Source: Limnomonas spitsbergensis
Taxonomy: Eukaryota > Chlorophyta > Chlorophyceae > Chlamydomonadales
Reading direction: 5' to 3'
DNA: 64,000 nucleotides
Assembly (NCBI GenBank): GCA_037349105.1
Contig: JAYJMM010000026.1
Location: forward strand, 558,001 to 622,000
The position numbers and the translations under genes were made by a program. Shown here piece after piece: positions 25,401 through 36,319 of the stretch; position 1 is the first letter of the stretch, and every line of letters begins with the position of its first letter. The notes below the pieces were generated by a model. The model worked only from the letters and a program-made list of their open reading frames with translations, was not told the origin of the DNA and ran no database searches.

Positions 25401-28400
25401 TACCTCCATGCACTGACCCACCTGCCAGCCAGCCAGCCAGCACTGACCCACTATTTTGCTGTGGGCCCCCAGATCTCACTACCTCCATGCACTGACCAAC
25501 CTGCCAGCCAGCCAGGCAGCACTGACCCACTATCTTGCTGTGGGCCCCCAGATCTCACTACCTCCATGCATTGACCCACCTGCCAGCCAGCCAGCCAGCC
25601 AGCACTGACCCACTATCTTGCTGTGGGCCCCCAGATCTCACTACCTCCATGCACTGACCCACCTGCCAGCCAGCAGGCAGTACTGACCCACTATCTTGCT
25701 GTGGGCCCCCAGATCTCACTACCTCCATGCACTGACCCATCCACCTGCCAGCCAGCCAGCCAGCCAGCACTGACCCACTATCTTGCTGTGGGCCCCCAGA
25801 TCTCACTACCTCCATGCACTGACCAACCTGCCATCCAACCAGCCAGGCAGCACTGACCCACTATCTTGCTGTGGGCCCCCAGATCTCACTACCTCCATGC
25901 ACTGACCAACCTGCCAGCCAGCCAGGCAGCACTGACCCACTATCTTGCTGTGGGCCCCCAGATCTCACTACCTCCATGCACTGACCCACTTGCCAGCCAG
26001 CAGGCAGCACTGACCCACTATCTTGCTGTGGGCCCCCAGATCTCACTACCTCCATGCACTGACCCATCCACCTACCATCCAGCCAGCCAGCACTGACCCA
26101 CTATCTTGCTGTGGGCCCCCAGATCTCACTACCTCCATGCACTGACCCATCCACCTGCCAGCCAGCCAGCCAGCCAGCACTGACCCACTATCTTGCTGTG
26201 GGCCCCCAGATCTCACTACCTCCATGCACTGACCAACCTGCCAGCCAGCCAGGCAGCACTGACCCACTAACTTGCTGTGGGCCCCCAGATCTCACTACCT
26301 CCATGCACTGACCCACCTGCCAGCCAGCCAGGCAGCACTGATCCACTATCTTGCTGTGGGCCCCCAGATCTCACTACCTCCATGCACTGACCCACCTGCC
26401 ATCCAGCCAGGCAGCACTGACCCACTATCTTGCTGTGGGCCCCCAGATCTCACTACCTCCATGCACTGACCCATCCACCTGCCATCCAGCCAGCACTGAA
26501 CCGCTGTCTTGCCTCGTATCACCTGCCCCCAGATCTCACTAACTCCCTGCCCTGACCCACCTACCAGCAAGCCAGCACTGAATCGCTGGTCTGCCACCTG
26601 CCCCTAGATCTCCGTGCCGGATGCGTCCACCCTCCTCATCAGCCCCTTTGACCCCTCGTCCATCAAGGACATCGAAAGGGCGCTGAACGACAGCGACATC
26701 GGAATCAACCCGTCCAATGACGGCGAGAAGATCCGGCTGAACGTGCCGCCCCTCACTCAGGTGGGGCTGCTGCGTGCTGTTTGCTCATTCAGGGTGTTGT
26801 ACCTGCCGGTCAGCCACAAGTCAGCTACAGCTCGGCTACGTCTCGGCCTGCTCCCAGGGAGACTGGGTGCGGCACGCCCTGCAACTGCTTGGTCCAGCAG
26901 CTGTGGGTCGGTCAAGGTTTGATCCCCATCGGCCCAGTGGTGGCTGCCCGGGGGTCTACAAAAGGCGCAGTTAAGACGTTGTGGCGGAGCTTGTGGGCGC
27001 TATATGGACTCTTGACTGCCATGCATCGCCTCTCCCCTTGCAGCCACATGCTGCTGCACCGCCTGTCCTCATGCAACCACCGCTGCCCCCGATTGTGTTG
27101 AGCAGGACCGACGCAAGGAGCTGAGCAAGCAAGTGGCCAAGTTTGCCGAGGATGGCAAGGTGGAGCTGTGGGTCACGTTTTTATCTGCGGAATACTCTTG
27201 TCTTGTCTGCGTTGCTGGTTGGATGCTCAGTGCTGCGGTCTACACTGTGCTGCCGGTTGGATGCGGAGTGCTGCTGGGCAGTGCGTCTTCTGATATGCCG
27301 CTTTTCAGAATAGCGCGGTGGCAGTTGCTTTTCGGCAGCTTGGCAATATATGCACAGTGTGGCAGCCGTGCAGACTATGCTATGTCTGTCATTGCTGGCG
27401 TTTGACGGCCCCAGGTTGCGCCATGCCCAGACGTGGTGCACATGTTGCGACCAGGAGCTTGTCACTGACTCGATGTCCAAGAACTGCTTTAAGGACCAAC
27501 GGACAGACTCATTGGGAGCCAGCGCAGTGTTCCTTCTAGCGTGCTTCTACTGCAATTCAGCGCCTGTGGCTTACGGCAGATGTGGCCCTGGGCCGCGAGC
27601 CCTGCTGCTCTGTCAAGGGCCGGTCTAGTCTAGGTCCCCATTTGCACAATGGTGGTCGCCCTGCATCCCCCTGAAGGTGGTCTTGCGCATACAGAAATTA
27701 AGACTGACGCCCATGTCTGCCCACTACACAGGTGGCTCTCCGCAATGTGCGTAAGGACATCATGAAGAAGATCGACAAGGTTGAGTTTTCGAAGGTAAGG
27801 GCTAGGGGCACCCCCTTAGCTTGCCCGGTACAGGCTCTGCTTCTTTTGCCTAAACTTGACAGAGTGGGAGGCAGGCTGTCCAACCCTTTAAACTTATCCA
27901 ACCCTGAAGACTCTGCTCAAGGAGGTTGTGAGAACTTGATCCGAGAGTGAAAGTGTGACATGGACCTGGACATGGACCGGCCTCCGGCCGGTGGCCTTGG
28001 AAGCAGGGCTGGCCGAGCAAGGGGCTGGTGGCCGTAGGCCACAGTGCACCTGAAATGTATATGAACGTGATGCGGTAACCACTGCAAAAAACACTGGTGA
28101 CATGGCATTGTCGACGCTGAGGATTAATGATGCATGTTTTGATGATGTTTGGGTTAGTTGTGCCAAGCAGACTCTGCCAAGGGCTCGTCGTTTTTTTACA
28201 GTTTCTGAGACCATCTGGCGTGTTGGCTTATTGTGTATGATCTGCAGGACGCCAAGAAGGATCTCGAGGATGCGATCCAGAAGCTTACGGATGCGTATGT
28301 TAAGAAGGTAGATGCAGGACAGGCCTGGGCTTCATGTCATCGTGTGGTGTGTCATGTTTCGGTTCCAAGTCCAGAAGGGCCTTCAGATGGGTAACACCCC

Positions 28401-28665
28401 CGGTTCCAGTGGAATCCCTAATTGCTCGCTGCATATGAGTATTTTGGGACAATCTGTCTCCCAGCTGAGCATATCATGTCATAACCGTACCAGTAACAGA
28501 TCATGATGATGTGTCCTGCGGCTGCTCATCTGAAATGTGAGACTCTTTTTGAAAGTTACACCACAATCGCTTTGCATACTACCGTCTTTTTGACATCACT
28601 CACGGCATTTGGTTCAGGTTGAGGAGGCGACCAAGACGAAGACTGACGAGGTATTGAAGCTGTAG
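22435..28665 (+). CDS. Chloroplast-targeted ribosome recycling factor
   Basis: RRF splits the post-termination ribosome together with EF-G. Well-supported exons are 22530-22726, 24453-24548, 25206-25250, 26608-26760, 27106-27159, 27732-27794, 28248-28307 and 28618-28665; all seven introns between them are phase 0. Family landmarks: [69 protein letters not shown] and [11 protein letters not shown], in the correct order and spacing. The N-terminus ([17 protein letters not shown]) looks like a plastid transit peptide and is followed by a glycine-rich linker absent from bacterial RRF. The start is uncertain: ATG 22435 has a good CCACC context and would need an 85-base intron (22445-22529); ATG 22402 is in frame with it. 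Length is about 241 residues. Stop is TAG. Confidence 0.88.
24040..24165 (+). repeat. Decayed CGAGGG...CAATAAAC short tandem repeat
   Basis: Three to four units of about 35-40 bases with a GAGGG(A/C)(A/G)G core followed by CA and an AT-rich stretch, in RRF intron 1. Related blocks occur at 25082-25165 and 21945-21985; all three end in ACGGTA. Confidence 0.5.
24577..24840 (+). repeat. Dispersed SINE/MITE-like element, split or nested copy
   Basis: Begins about 30 bases after RRF exon 2. Head CAGTCCAGCTCCAG; core GACGGTCAAAGTTTAGTCCCC and ATCGGCCAGTG near 24765-24800. Longer than other copies, perhaps because of an insertion. Confidence 0.6.
25082..25168 (+). repeat. Short tandem repeat, unit about 31 bases
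   Basis: Units read CCGAGGGAAGGCAATAAAC then AGTT(T)TTTCATAC. Just upstream of RRF exon 3. Same family as the block at 24040. Confidence 0.6.
25300..26606 (+). repeat. About 80-bp tandem array of 3'-splice-site-like units, 16 copies
   Basis: Each unit holds CCCCCAGATCTCACTACCTC followed by CATGCACTGACCCA and a run of CCAGC. Mean spacing is about 81 bases. The array fills RRF intron 3 (25251-26607). It leads into the true exon 4 acceptor, CCCCTAG|ATCTCCGTG, which resembles the unit itself. The last units are more diverged. Confidence 0.95.
26810..26985 (+). repeat. Dispersed SINE/MITE-like element, near full length
   Basis: In RRF intron 4. CAGCCACAAGTCAGCTACAG head, GTCGGTCAAGGTTTGATCCC core, CATCGGCCCAGTGGTGGCTG and a GTCTACAAAAGGCGC tail. 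Good consensus copy. Confidence 0.75.
27555..27690 (+). repeat. Dispersed SINE/MITE-like element
   Basis: In RRF intron 5, ending about 40 bases before exon 6. Blocks: CAATTCAGCGCCTGTGGC, GCGAGCCCTGCTGCT, and TGGTGGTCGCCCTGCATC. Confidence 0.6.
27960..28070 (-). repeat. Dispersed SINE/MITE-like element
   Basis: Reverse copy in RRF intron 6. Blocks: GGACCGGCCTCCGGCCGG, AGCAGGGCTGG and GCCGTAGGCCACAGTGCACC. Confidence 0.6.
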
Positions 28666-28828
28666 AACGTGGATGCTATCGAAGGTTGCACAAATTGAAT
28701 CAACAGCGAAAGAATCGGACAGTATTTTCTTGTTTTTATGATCGCCCAAGGTTACGGAGCATCTTGGCATGGGCCAGACTGTTTTTACTTATCGCAGCCG
28801 TCTACTACATTATTATATCAAGTTCAGT

Positions 28829-28833
28829 TGTAA
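28829..28833 (+). promoter_or_regulatory. Possible TGTAA polyadenylation signal of the RRF gene
   Basis: TGTAA lies 164 bases after the RRF stop codon, a normal distance for a chlorophyte 3' UTR. Confidence 0.5.
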
Positions 28834-29007
28834 GAAAGGAAGAGAGATAACGTCGTAGCCTGATTCAACAAAGCTGAGGCCTCCATAATGCGTATAAACT
28901 TCTCCCCTAGAGGAGATCCTTAAAATTGGTGAAGGACAGCTCAAGGGGGGCCTTTGCTAAGGGGGGTCCGACCTGAAGGGTGGCGAGGTTCGCCCAGACT
29001 TGTTCCA

Positions 29008-29137
29008 GAGCTCGTTCCCCGGGCCTTCCCCCACCCACGATACTCCATTCCCCCCCCCAAGTTTTATAATAGTAGCAAAAACTTATCTTGAGAAAATTGG
29101 AGTAGCACGGGTGGGGGAAGGCTCGGCGAACTGGCTC
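29008..29137. other. Long imperfect foldback (hairpin)
   Basis: The arms 29014-29036 and 29109-29131 pair over 23 positions with one mismatch and one G-T; 13 of these (CCTTCCCCCACCC with GGGTGGGGGAAGG) are perfect. Pairing continues outwards to 29008/29137 and, after an internal loop, inwards through ACTCCA/TGGAGT. AAGTTTT/AAAACTT near 29059-29084 closes the apex. It could be a miRNA-like precursor or a small foldback transposon. Confidence 0.75.
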
Positions 29138-29412
29138 CGATAAAAATCTCAACAAACCTCGCCTCTCCCAGGTCTGACCCCCCTTGGCTTGCTTTCTGTA
29201 TTTGTTATTTTCTCCGCATTCCCGCATCCCCCTGCCCGCAACTGTGCACCCATAGCTCTTGGATCTGGCTGTCTGATGTGTGAAGTGAAACCAGGGGGTG
29301 AAACGGAACGTAAGGGTTAACGGGGGAATTGGGTGGGGCGGGGTAAAGTATGTAGGCATGTATGTAAGTGACTGAGTAGAAAAAATCTTCTCCGATTGAG
29401 ATAAAAATGGTG

Positions 29413-29685
29413 CTATGGATAACACATGAACAGCGTAACGTGTTCACCGTGAAAGAATATGTGGAAAAGTGTGAACCTTGAAAAATGCCGAAAGTCCGTA
29501 GCCAACGTTAAATTGTTACGCTTATCTTCCGCAGTCGCTGGTCGTTGTTTTGGTAGCCTCTCGACAGTCTTTCACAAATCTTTCGCGACGTTGATGCTTA
29601 TGTTTCCTTATGGATAACGCAGGAATTTCGTGAAGTATTCACCGTGACAAAGGGTAAACTTTAAAAAATTGGAATGTCCTCGGGG
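29413..29685 (+). repeat. Two diverged copies of a 75-80 bp unit
   Basis: Copy one starts near 29413, copy two near 29610. Both share TATGGATAAC, a TTCACCGTGA block and a following A-rich part with GGAA/GAAA and GTCC. About 120 unrelated bases separate them. Confidence 0.55.
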
Positions 29686-29867
29686 AATATTATTTGAAAG
29701 CGCTTCCCTCTATGTTGAGGGCTAGCATGGGCCATGGACTGGGGTTTCATCATACTTCCTCTCCTTTTTGTTAGGTCTTTTCCCTTCTCCGTTTACCGCC
29801 TGCTCTTTTACTTTTCCCTGTCTCAGTGTTAACTTTCCTTTACTCCCGACCAGACAGCCTGGCGCTG

Positions 29868-29945
29868 GTCTGGTGCCCAGCGCCCATGCGGCCGAGCCTT
29901 TTCTGCATGGCCTAGAGGACAGAGGTGTAATGTCATCGACTTACA
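29868..29945 (+). mobile_element. Solo LINE 3' tip
   Basis: Contains TGGTGCCCAGCGCCCATGCG, GCCGAGCCTTTT and AGGTGTAATGTCATCGAC, matching the tips at 6845 and 46545. No coding part precedes it. It lies about 250 bases upstream of the COX2A start, so it may be part of that promoter region. Confidence 0.65.
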
Positions 29946-29981
29946 TACTGGTAGGTACGGAAGCCGTACTGATTGCAAAAT

Positions 29982-29996
29982 CGTTGCCAGGCAACG
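29982..29996. promoter_or_regulatory. Perfect 15-base palindrome upstream of COX2A
   Basis: CGTTGCCAGGCAACG is a 7-base inverted repeat around one central base, 200 bases before the COX2A start. It matches the shape of an RFX X-box (GTTGCC-N-GGCAAC). Whether any algal factor binds it is unknown. Confidence 0.3.
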
Positions 29997-30195
29997 CCAC
30001 AAACAGGACACACATATTGGCATATAGAGAAGCATTGATAGGTCGATCAATTCAGGCCCCGTTAAACTGTTCAGAAAGGGCTTTGCGAACACTTCCGGAA
30101 CGCAAGGATGCTTCAGACTCTCCCATTCGCCCTGCGTTTCGCTCAGGTACTTTTTCTGTTCGGACACTAGATATTTCTTGGTTCTCACTTTGGAA

Positions 30196-33100
30196 ATGGT
30201 GCTTCAGGGATGCAAGGCTGAGAGCAAGCTCCTATGGAATGCCTCCTTGTTCTCCGGCCGCAGCGCTGCTTGCAGTGCAAGCGAGGTCCAGGCAAGTTAT
30301 TTTAATTGTTTGCATGTTGTGTCCGTCCCAGAATTTCTTTGCTGATTGACACATCTTTCATGAGCAGGGGTCGGCCGCTGCAAACGAGATGAAGGTGTGG
30401 CGTTGGGGATGGTCTCTCCTTTCTGATGCCTTCTTCTCTCTTGCGTAGTTGTGTTAAGTGCTTTTTTTATTGACCCTATTCGCGGTACGCAGGTCGCTCA
30501 ATACAGCTCATCTGAAGCCGCTGCCATGGCAGACAAGAAGAGGCACATCAACGGTGAGTGGAAGACGGGGTTTGGGATAGGATATTGGCGCCACCACCTG
30601 TGGACACTCTGAGGCCATGGCATGTCCGAGTCCTCCCAGCGCTCTTGCTCTCCAAATCATAGCTGTGCAACAACGCGGCAAGATCATTTGAGTCATCGGT
30701 CTAGCATGTGCACATGAGGTTCATACATGGCCTCCTTAAGTCTCTTGGGCTTGGAAAGGTCCATTTTACTGTTTTGAATCCAGCACCTTCGCTGCCCCTT
30801 CTCCCTCAGGCATGGGAGGCTTGACGTTCGGAACTTCCAGACCCTCCATCAAGGGCTCGTTTGCTTCCTCCAAGTCCTTTTCCACCAGCGGCGCTGCTGT
30901 CGCCGCTGTGGAGGCCCCCGCTAAGAAAAGTTTTTTCAACAAGCTGGCTGCGGTGAGAGGCGCATGATGGGCGATCTGTATCCACTTACAAAAGCCTGAT
31001 GGACCGTGCATGCCTTGGAACCTTGTGAGGCCTGCATTCTAGCTGGGTCTGGGGCTGCATGGTACTATGGTAGGACCAGGGAGGCCCATGTACATCAGGC
31101 ATGACGTATTCAGTTGGCATCAGCCGTGTCATGCGCCCTGCTTGAATGCAGCTGTTGAGTGACGAGGGGCAGAGTGGTTTGCTGATACCATCTAAACAGC
31201 CCTGCCGCAATTGTGTGTTCTTCAATGTCCGAATTCATTCAAGTCAGCGCGCCAGACCACTTTAAGGTACACGTGACGAGGCAGCACCCTCTGGTTACGT
31301 GAGGGGGACCCATTTGCACCTCCTGCTTTCTAGGAGGGTGCCTCCCCCCCCTGCTGGCCTGTCCCCCCCCCCTGCAATCCCCTCGGGTACAGCCACTTGG
31401 CCAATTGGGAACCCGGTTACTGGTCGTATGCCGGCCAGAACCCTGACCGGCCTACATCCAGTAACCAGGTTCTGAAAGTTCTGCTGTAGCACCCCAAATT
31501 TCCCTGCATATTCACATTCAACCTCGGCGGAGCAGAGTTATAACAATCTGAAGGGGGTACGGCGTGTAAGATGTTTCAGTATTGTTACTTGCAAATTTGG
31601 AATCTCGTCAGTGCTCCATGAATGGCCGTTGCTGAAAAGCATCCGTTGACCGGCGTTGGTTTGATGTCTGTTGCCTGTGTGTGCAGCCTCTATCCATGCC
31701 CTCCTCACTTCATTGCGACTCTCCCAAGTCTTTCGCTCACTGCTGCCGCTGTTCTGCGGTTACTTCACCGTGTAGGCTGCGGCTGCGGTTGCTGCTGCCG
31801 TCGCCCTAGCTGTGGCAGCACCGGCATCTGCCGATGCGCCTCAGCCCTGGCAGTGGGGCTTCCAGGACTCAGCTACGTCCACGGCACAGGTGACGAAGGG
31901 TGTGAGCCAAAATAGTGTGGCACTGGGACAGTAGCTGCCTGAGTGGGGCTTTGGCGCAGTGCAGAAGTTAGTTGTGTAGGAGAGTGGCCTCTCAGGGGAC
32001 ATCTTGAGACTGTTTCCGACCCGCCTGCTCTTTGTCCTTGTCTTGCCTCTGACCTCCCATCCTTCACTGTCTTGCCTCTAATCCGCCCCCATGCTTTGTC
32101 TCTTTCTGGCCTCTGACCTGCCCTCCCTGTATTCTCACGAGTAGGCTGCCCAGGATCTGCACCATGACGTCATGTTCTTCGTCATCAGCATCACCGTGTT
32201 GGTGTTGTACATGGTCTTCCAGGTATGGCTATGTTTTAGTGAAACGGATGACTGTGTCGTTGATTGAGGTTTTATGCAGGTGTTATTAAGTGGTGTAGGT
32301 GTGGAGGTGTTGCAGGGTGTCTGACGCAGGGGTGTCATATATCCAGGTCTTGTTTGGATGTATTTATTGGATGACAGTTTTATTGGATGTCACCCCCACT
32401 GTCTCTTCCCTCATCAAGTAGCCCACGCAGGTTCAGGTGGGAGTGCCCTCAGGTTTGACTGATGTTCTGTGTGTGTTTGGAGGAAGGTGGGGGGCTGACA
32501 GGGGGAGTGACATGACAGGCAATGCTGCTGCAGTCCAACTACCCTTCAGGATCCAGTATGAACCCTTGGTGGCTTGTGGCGGGGGTGGAGGCTTGAAGAA
32601 ATGGATTCGGGGATAATGGTGATCGTCTCCCTATGAAGCAGACAGTGTTGAGCAGTCGTCGACAAATGTGATAAAGCACTTCACCGCCGTGCTTGTCAGC
32701 AACGTCCAGGAACCAGGTTATTCTCCCCCCTGAGCACTCAGTTATTTTTCTCGACAGGTCTTGATGGACGTACCTCCGTGCATGACTGGCTGGCTGGATG
32801 CGTTTGACATCTTATTTTTTGTGTCATCCTCCTCACTCTCACACCTATGGGCATCCCTTAAAACTTTTGTTTTGCTCTCCTCCACACTGGTGCCCCCTGC
32901 CCCCAAAATGAATTGTTACCCTCTCCCTCACTTTCCCTCCAGCTTGCCACCAAGTTCCACTACAGCCACCAGGGCGCTCTGGCTGAGAAGATCACGCACC
33001 ACACCACGCTGGAGGTGTGCCCAGTGAAGGGAGGGGCGCTAGGGATAAGGGGAGAAGCACTGGCGCCAGGATAGCTCTTCCCTCAAATTGTTGCAAACAA

Positions 33101-35079
33101 CAAGAAGGTTCCATGTTGAATCAATTGACTAAGCCTTTTCAGTAGCGTACAGGTCCCCTCCTTTTAGTATTCCATTCCTCACACTTTAATGCCATTCCTA
33201 TTCTGTGATTTTGAGGGCTTGCTGAGACGCCCCAATGGCCGCAGGCTGGGATGTAGCTGAAAGAATTGTTGATGATCATGCCATCCTCCACACCCCGCTG
33301 CCCCGCCCCAGAGGTGCTTTGGATGGATGGTTGCGACAGCCTACCTATATCCGCATCTGTCGCTGAATTTTTGCGAAAGCATGCCTCAATAAATCCTTGT
33401 GCCCCACCAGGTGATCTGGACCGTACTGCCCACGCTCATTGTGCTGCTCATCGCCGTCCCTTCGCTCACTCTCATTTACTCCATGGACCAGCACAATGAC
33501 AGGCCCGGTGGGTTGGGCGTCTGCTGTATTTGTTAGTCCATGCTTTCCGATGTAAGCGTGGGAGGGCTGTGTTAGGCTTGAGATGGTGCACCTCTGGGCC
33601 CTGGTATAAAGGCTGGGTGGCATAGGCGCCCAACTGTCCATTTGGAAGAAAGACATAGGTTGGACACAAAAGTTGAGAAAATATTAAGTTGTAAGCCTTG
33701 GTCCCCTGATGGGTAAATGTCAGGGTCAGGTAGAATATACGGTACTCAACATGTACCGCTGGGAGAGATTTCTGCGACCCGGTACGGGCTTGGTGTGGGT
33801 GGGGCAGAGGCAAAGGCGAGAGGATGCCGAGATTACTACTATAGAATACGAATTGCACTTAAAATTGCACTTGGGTGATTGTATAGATAAGTTGAAGCAA
33901 TGATGAGTGCGTGTCGAATCCAGCGTTGGCTGAGATTGTGTACCACTGGCTAGGTCCATCTGTCACCTCTGAAAATGATTGGAAGGTGGGCCAACGCATG
34001 GTCACACACCCTGGTGTCATGAAGCGAAATGTAGGTTATGCATTCCTATGCTCAGCCTTCCCCAAATTGCCCTGTGTATAGCTTAAGAGTATGAAGATGG
34101 TACATTGCCACACTGGAGTGGAGAGTGTGGACGCCTTCCGAGGTTTTCAGCCCCTTCAAACGCGCTGGTTAAGTGAAACGTCGCCCCCTCCCTTGCTGCT
34201 GACTCGTGCCCCTGCCACACCCACACACAGGCCTCACTGTCAAGATTATTGGAAGGCAGTGGTACTGGTGAGTGCGTCTGGCTGCCATATAGTGACTTGG
34301 CTTTCAAAGGCTCCTCCTAGACGAATGGGTTGGAACTCTTGGAAGGCAGTAGTGCCCAGTAGTAGCCGGTAAACGCCGCCGCATACTTACGCCCGGTTTC
34401 GTCACATTTAGGAGGGCTGTATGTAGTATAGCTGGACACGGTCAATTGTTTATAGCAGTGAGAACCCGCTGGGCTCTGTGGAGTGCTCGGCCGCGTGACG
34501 CTGCAGGGAATAACAGCTACCATGCACAGCCTGAGCCATGGTGCAGCCATGCCATCCTCCTATGTGAGGGTAGCTGCAACATGGGATCTAGACAGGGAGG
34601 GAGAATTGGCAAGTGGAATTGGCAGGTTCGAATGTTCAACCTTTTGGTATGGATGCCACTATTATTGCTCCACCAGACCGTTGCCCTCATTGACACAGTC
34701 ACTGGTATGCAACTATCTAGTGAGTACGTCACAAGTTGTCATATTAGAAGGTCGTTTCATTCATTTGATTACTCGTCCCGTATAGCACCCTATGTATTTC
34801 TCTTAATGACCTTCAGACCTGAGATACCTGATTTAACTCTGAAGATGGGGTGAGAGCCCTTTCCTGCCCTGTCATTTACTGTGTCTCCCACCCATTCCCT
34901 GCTCACCCAGTCATCCCGCCATCTTGAGCCTGTGCACCCCATCCCCCGCCAACCTTTCTCTACCCAACGTCAGTCTGTCACCACTCTGCAGGAGCTATGA
35001 GATGCACGACCACCTGCAACACAAGCTGGTGGACCCCGACCGTCTGGTCGCCCTTGCGGAGAAGAGCCTTGGGGTCTGA
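30196..35079 (+). CDS. COX2A: Cytochrome c oxidase subunit II, N-terminal half (COX2A)
   Basis: Ten exons: 30196-30291, 30368-30394, 30493-30553, 30810-30952, 31776-31889, 32145-32222, 32943-33014, 33411-33507, 34231-34267 and 34992-35079; about 270 residues with matching phases. A presequence of about 128 residues precedes DAPQPWQWGFQD, the start of mature subunit II. Two membrane helices follow (VMFFVISITVLVLYMVFQ and TVLPTLIVLLIAVPSLTL) with the conserved glutamate of the HHTTLEVIWT motif. The protein stops soon after QWYWSYEM plus a 25-residue tail, so the copper-A domain is missing. In Chlamydomonadales that domain is encoded by a separate nuclear gene, COX2B, and both are imported into mitochondria. 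The first exon probably uses a GC donor (CAG|GCAAGT); GAG|GTCCAG at 30285 is an in-frame alternative. Stop is TGA. Confidence 0.93.
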
Positions 35080-35369
35080 TTTCAATGCAGAAGTATATCT
35101 AATGACCAGTATAGGCAGCCCGTGACCACTCACGCGTAGCGTCTAGGGGAGCCTTAGCATACACCGCAGTCCATGGGGTGCTTGCTATCCGTGTCCACAG
35201 ATAGCACGCGAGACACGCTGCTCCCTTGCTGTATCACAGCCAATGTTGTCGTGCTCAGCGTCAACGGCCTGAACATGTGTGGCTTTCACTGTCACTATGA
35301 TGGCGGCCGCAAACCAACTTCAGCTTAGCTTTTAAAAATCACTGTCTATTCCAAACCGATTCATGCCCT

Positions 35370-35450
35370 TAATACGCTAGGACAAAATCGGTAAGCGAAA
35401 ACCAGTGACCCCCCTAGGCAAGCAACTAGTACACAACCACAAGACAATGG
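35370..35450. repeat. Dispersed repeat shared with 39818-39895
   Basis: Both segments contain CGCTAGGACA or CACTAGGACA, AGCGAAAACCAGTGACCCCC and GGCAAGCAACTAG, then ACACAACCAC. They are diverged copies of one element of unknown type. Confidence 0.65.
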
Positions 35451-35608
35451 TGTCACGACGTATGGGTGCACCGCACGTATGGGTGGCTTGTACCGCTTTT
35501 TGGTTTCGGATTTCATCTGTTTGTGGTACTTAGAAGATGCCTGGCTAACTCCATGCATTCTTCTCTTCTTACTCAAGTAACATACCGAAGTTGAATCACC
35601 CTGCTATT

Positions 35609-35613
35609 TGTAA
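35609..35613 (+). promoter_or_regulatory. Possible TGTAA polyadenylation signal of COX2A
   Basis: TGTAA lies 530 bases after the stop codon. The repeat at 35370-35450 would be inside the 3' UTR if this signal is used, which weakens the call. Confidence 0.35.
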
Positions 35614-35639
35614 ACTGTTCTGGGATTAACGTCCAACTG

Positions 35640-36310
35640 TGATATTTCGGCCTCTTATCAAGGCCAGGACACTGCACTAATAGGAGATCTCTAGTTTACA
35701 CTACACTGATCCTATTTCTCCAAGACCACATCATTCAGTAATAGGCCCTGATCGTTACACTGATCGAATATCTCTAGTTAACCACTACACTTATTCGTGA
35801 TCTCTAGCATCAGCTTCTCTATTTCATCCATCTCAGTTCTATCTCTCGATTATACCCTACACTGTGAGCTTCAACAGTTCTATCTCTAGGTTATAATTCG
35901 ACACTGTGAGCTGCTACCCAGGCCTTTTCTGGCTACCAAGTCGATTTACTGCACCAGCAGCCGATCCTCCTCATCAGAGAGTCGCCTCTTCGGCTCCTCC
36001 TTTCTCATCACTTCGGCTGGATCGACTCTCAAGTCCGTTCCACACCATTTCCTACTGTCAACAGTCGGCTTCAGTACAACTAGCCCCAGCAGGAACGAGT
36101 TCACTTCGCTACTTTTGTCAACAGTAAGAGAGGAATCATCAAAGGTTAGTGCAGTAACCCGAGGATTAGTCGAGGATAAACTGTCTGTCAGCAGTTTATC
36201 GCTCCTGCACACGCTAGTTAACCCCTATAAAGGGCACTTAGCACTCCAAGTGTCTTCTGTGCGCAGTGAAACTTCATGTTCACTGCTGCCTCGTGACAAT
36301 GGCATGGGCA
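35640..36310. other. Unrecognised spacer
   Basis: AT-richer sequence with loose GATCTCTAGTT and CACTACACT motifs between 35680 and 35900. No open frame with a recognisable family; probably decayed mobile DNA. Confidence 0.4.
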
Positions 36311-36319
36311 TGAACCCGA

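Noticed and set aside
25300..26540. CRISPR-like array of direct repeats with spacers
   Set aside because: Units are contiguous tandem copies with no unique spacers, in a eukaryotic intron.
28907..29425. Minus-strand open frame of 172 codons between RRF and COX2A
   Set aside because: It runs through the foldback at 29008-29137 and low-complexity stretches, and shows no domain or homologue that I recognise.
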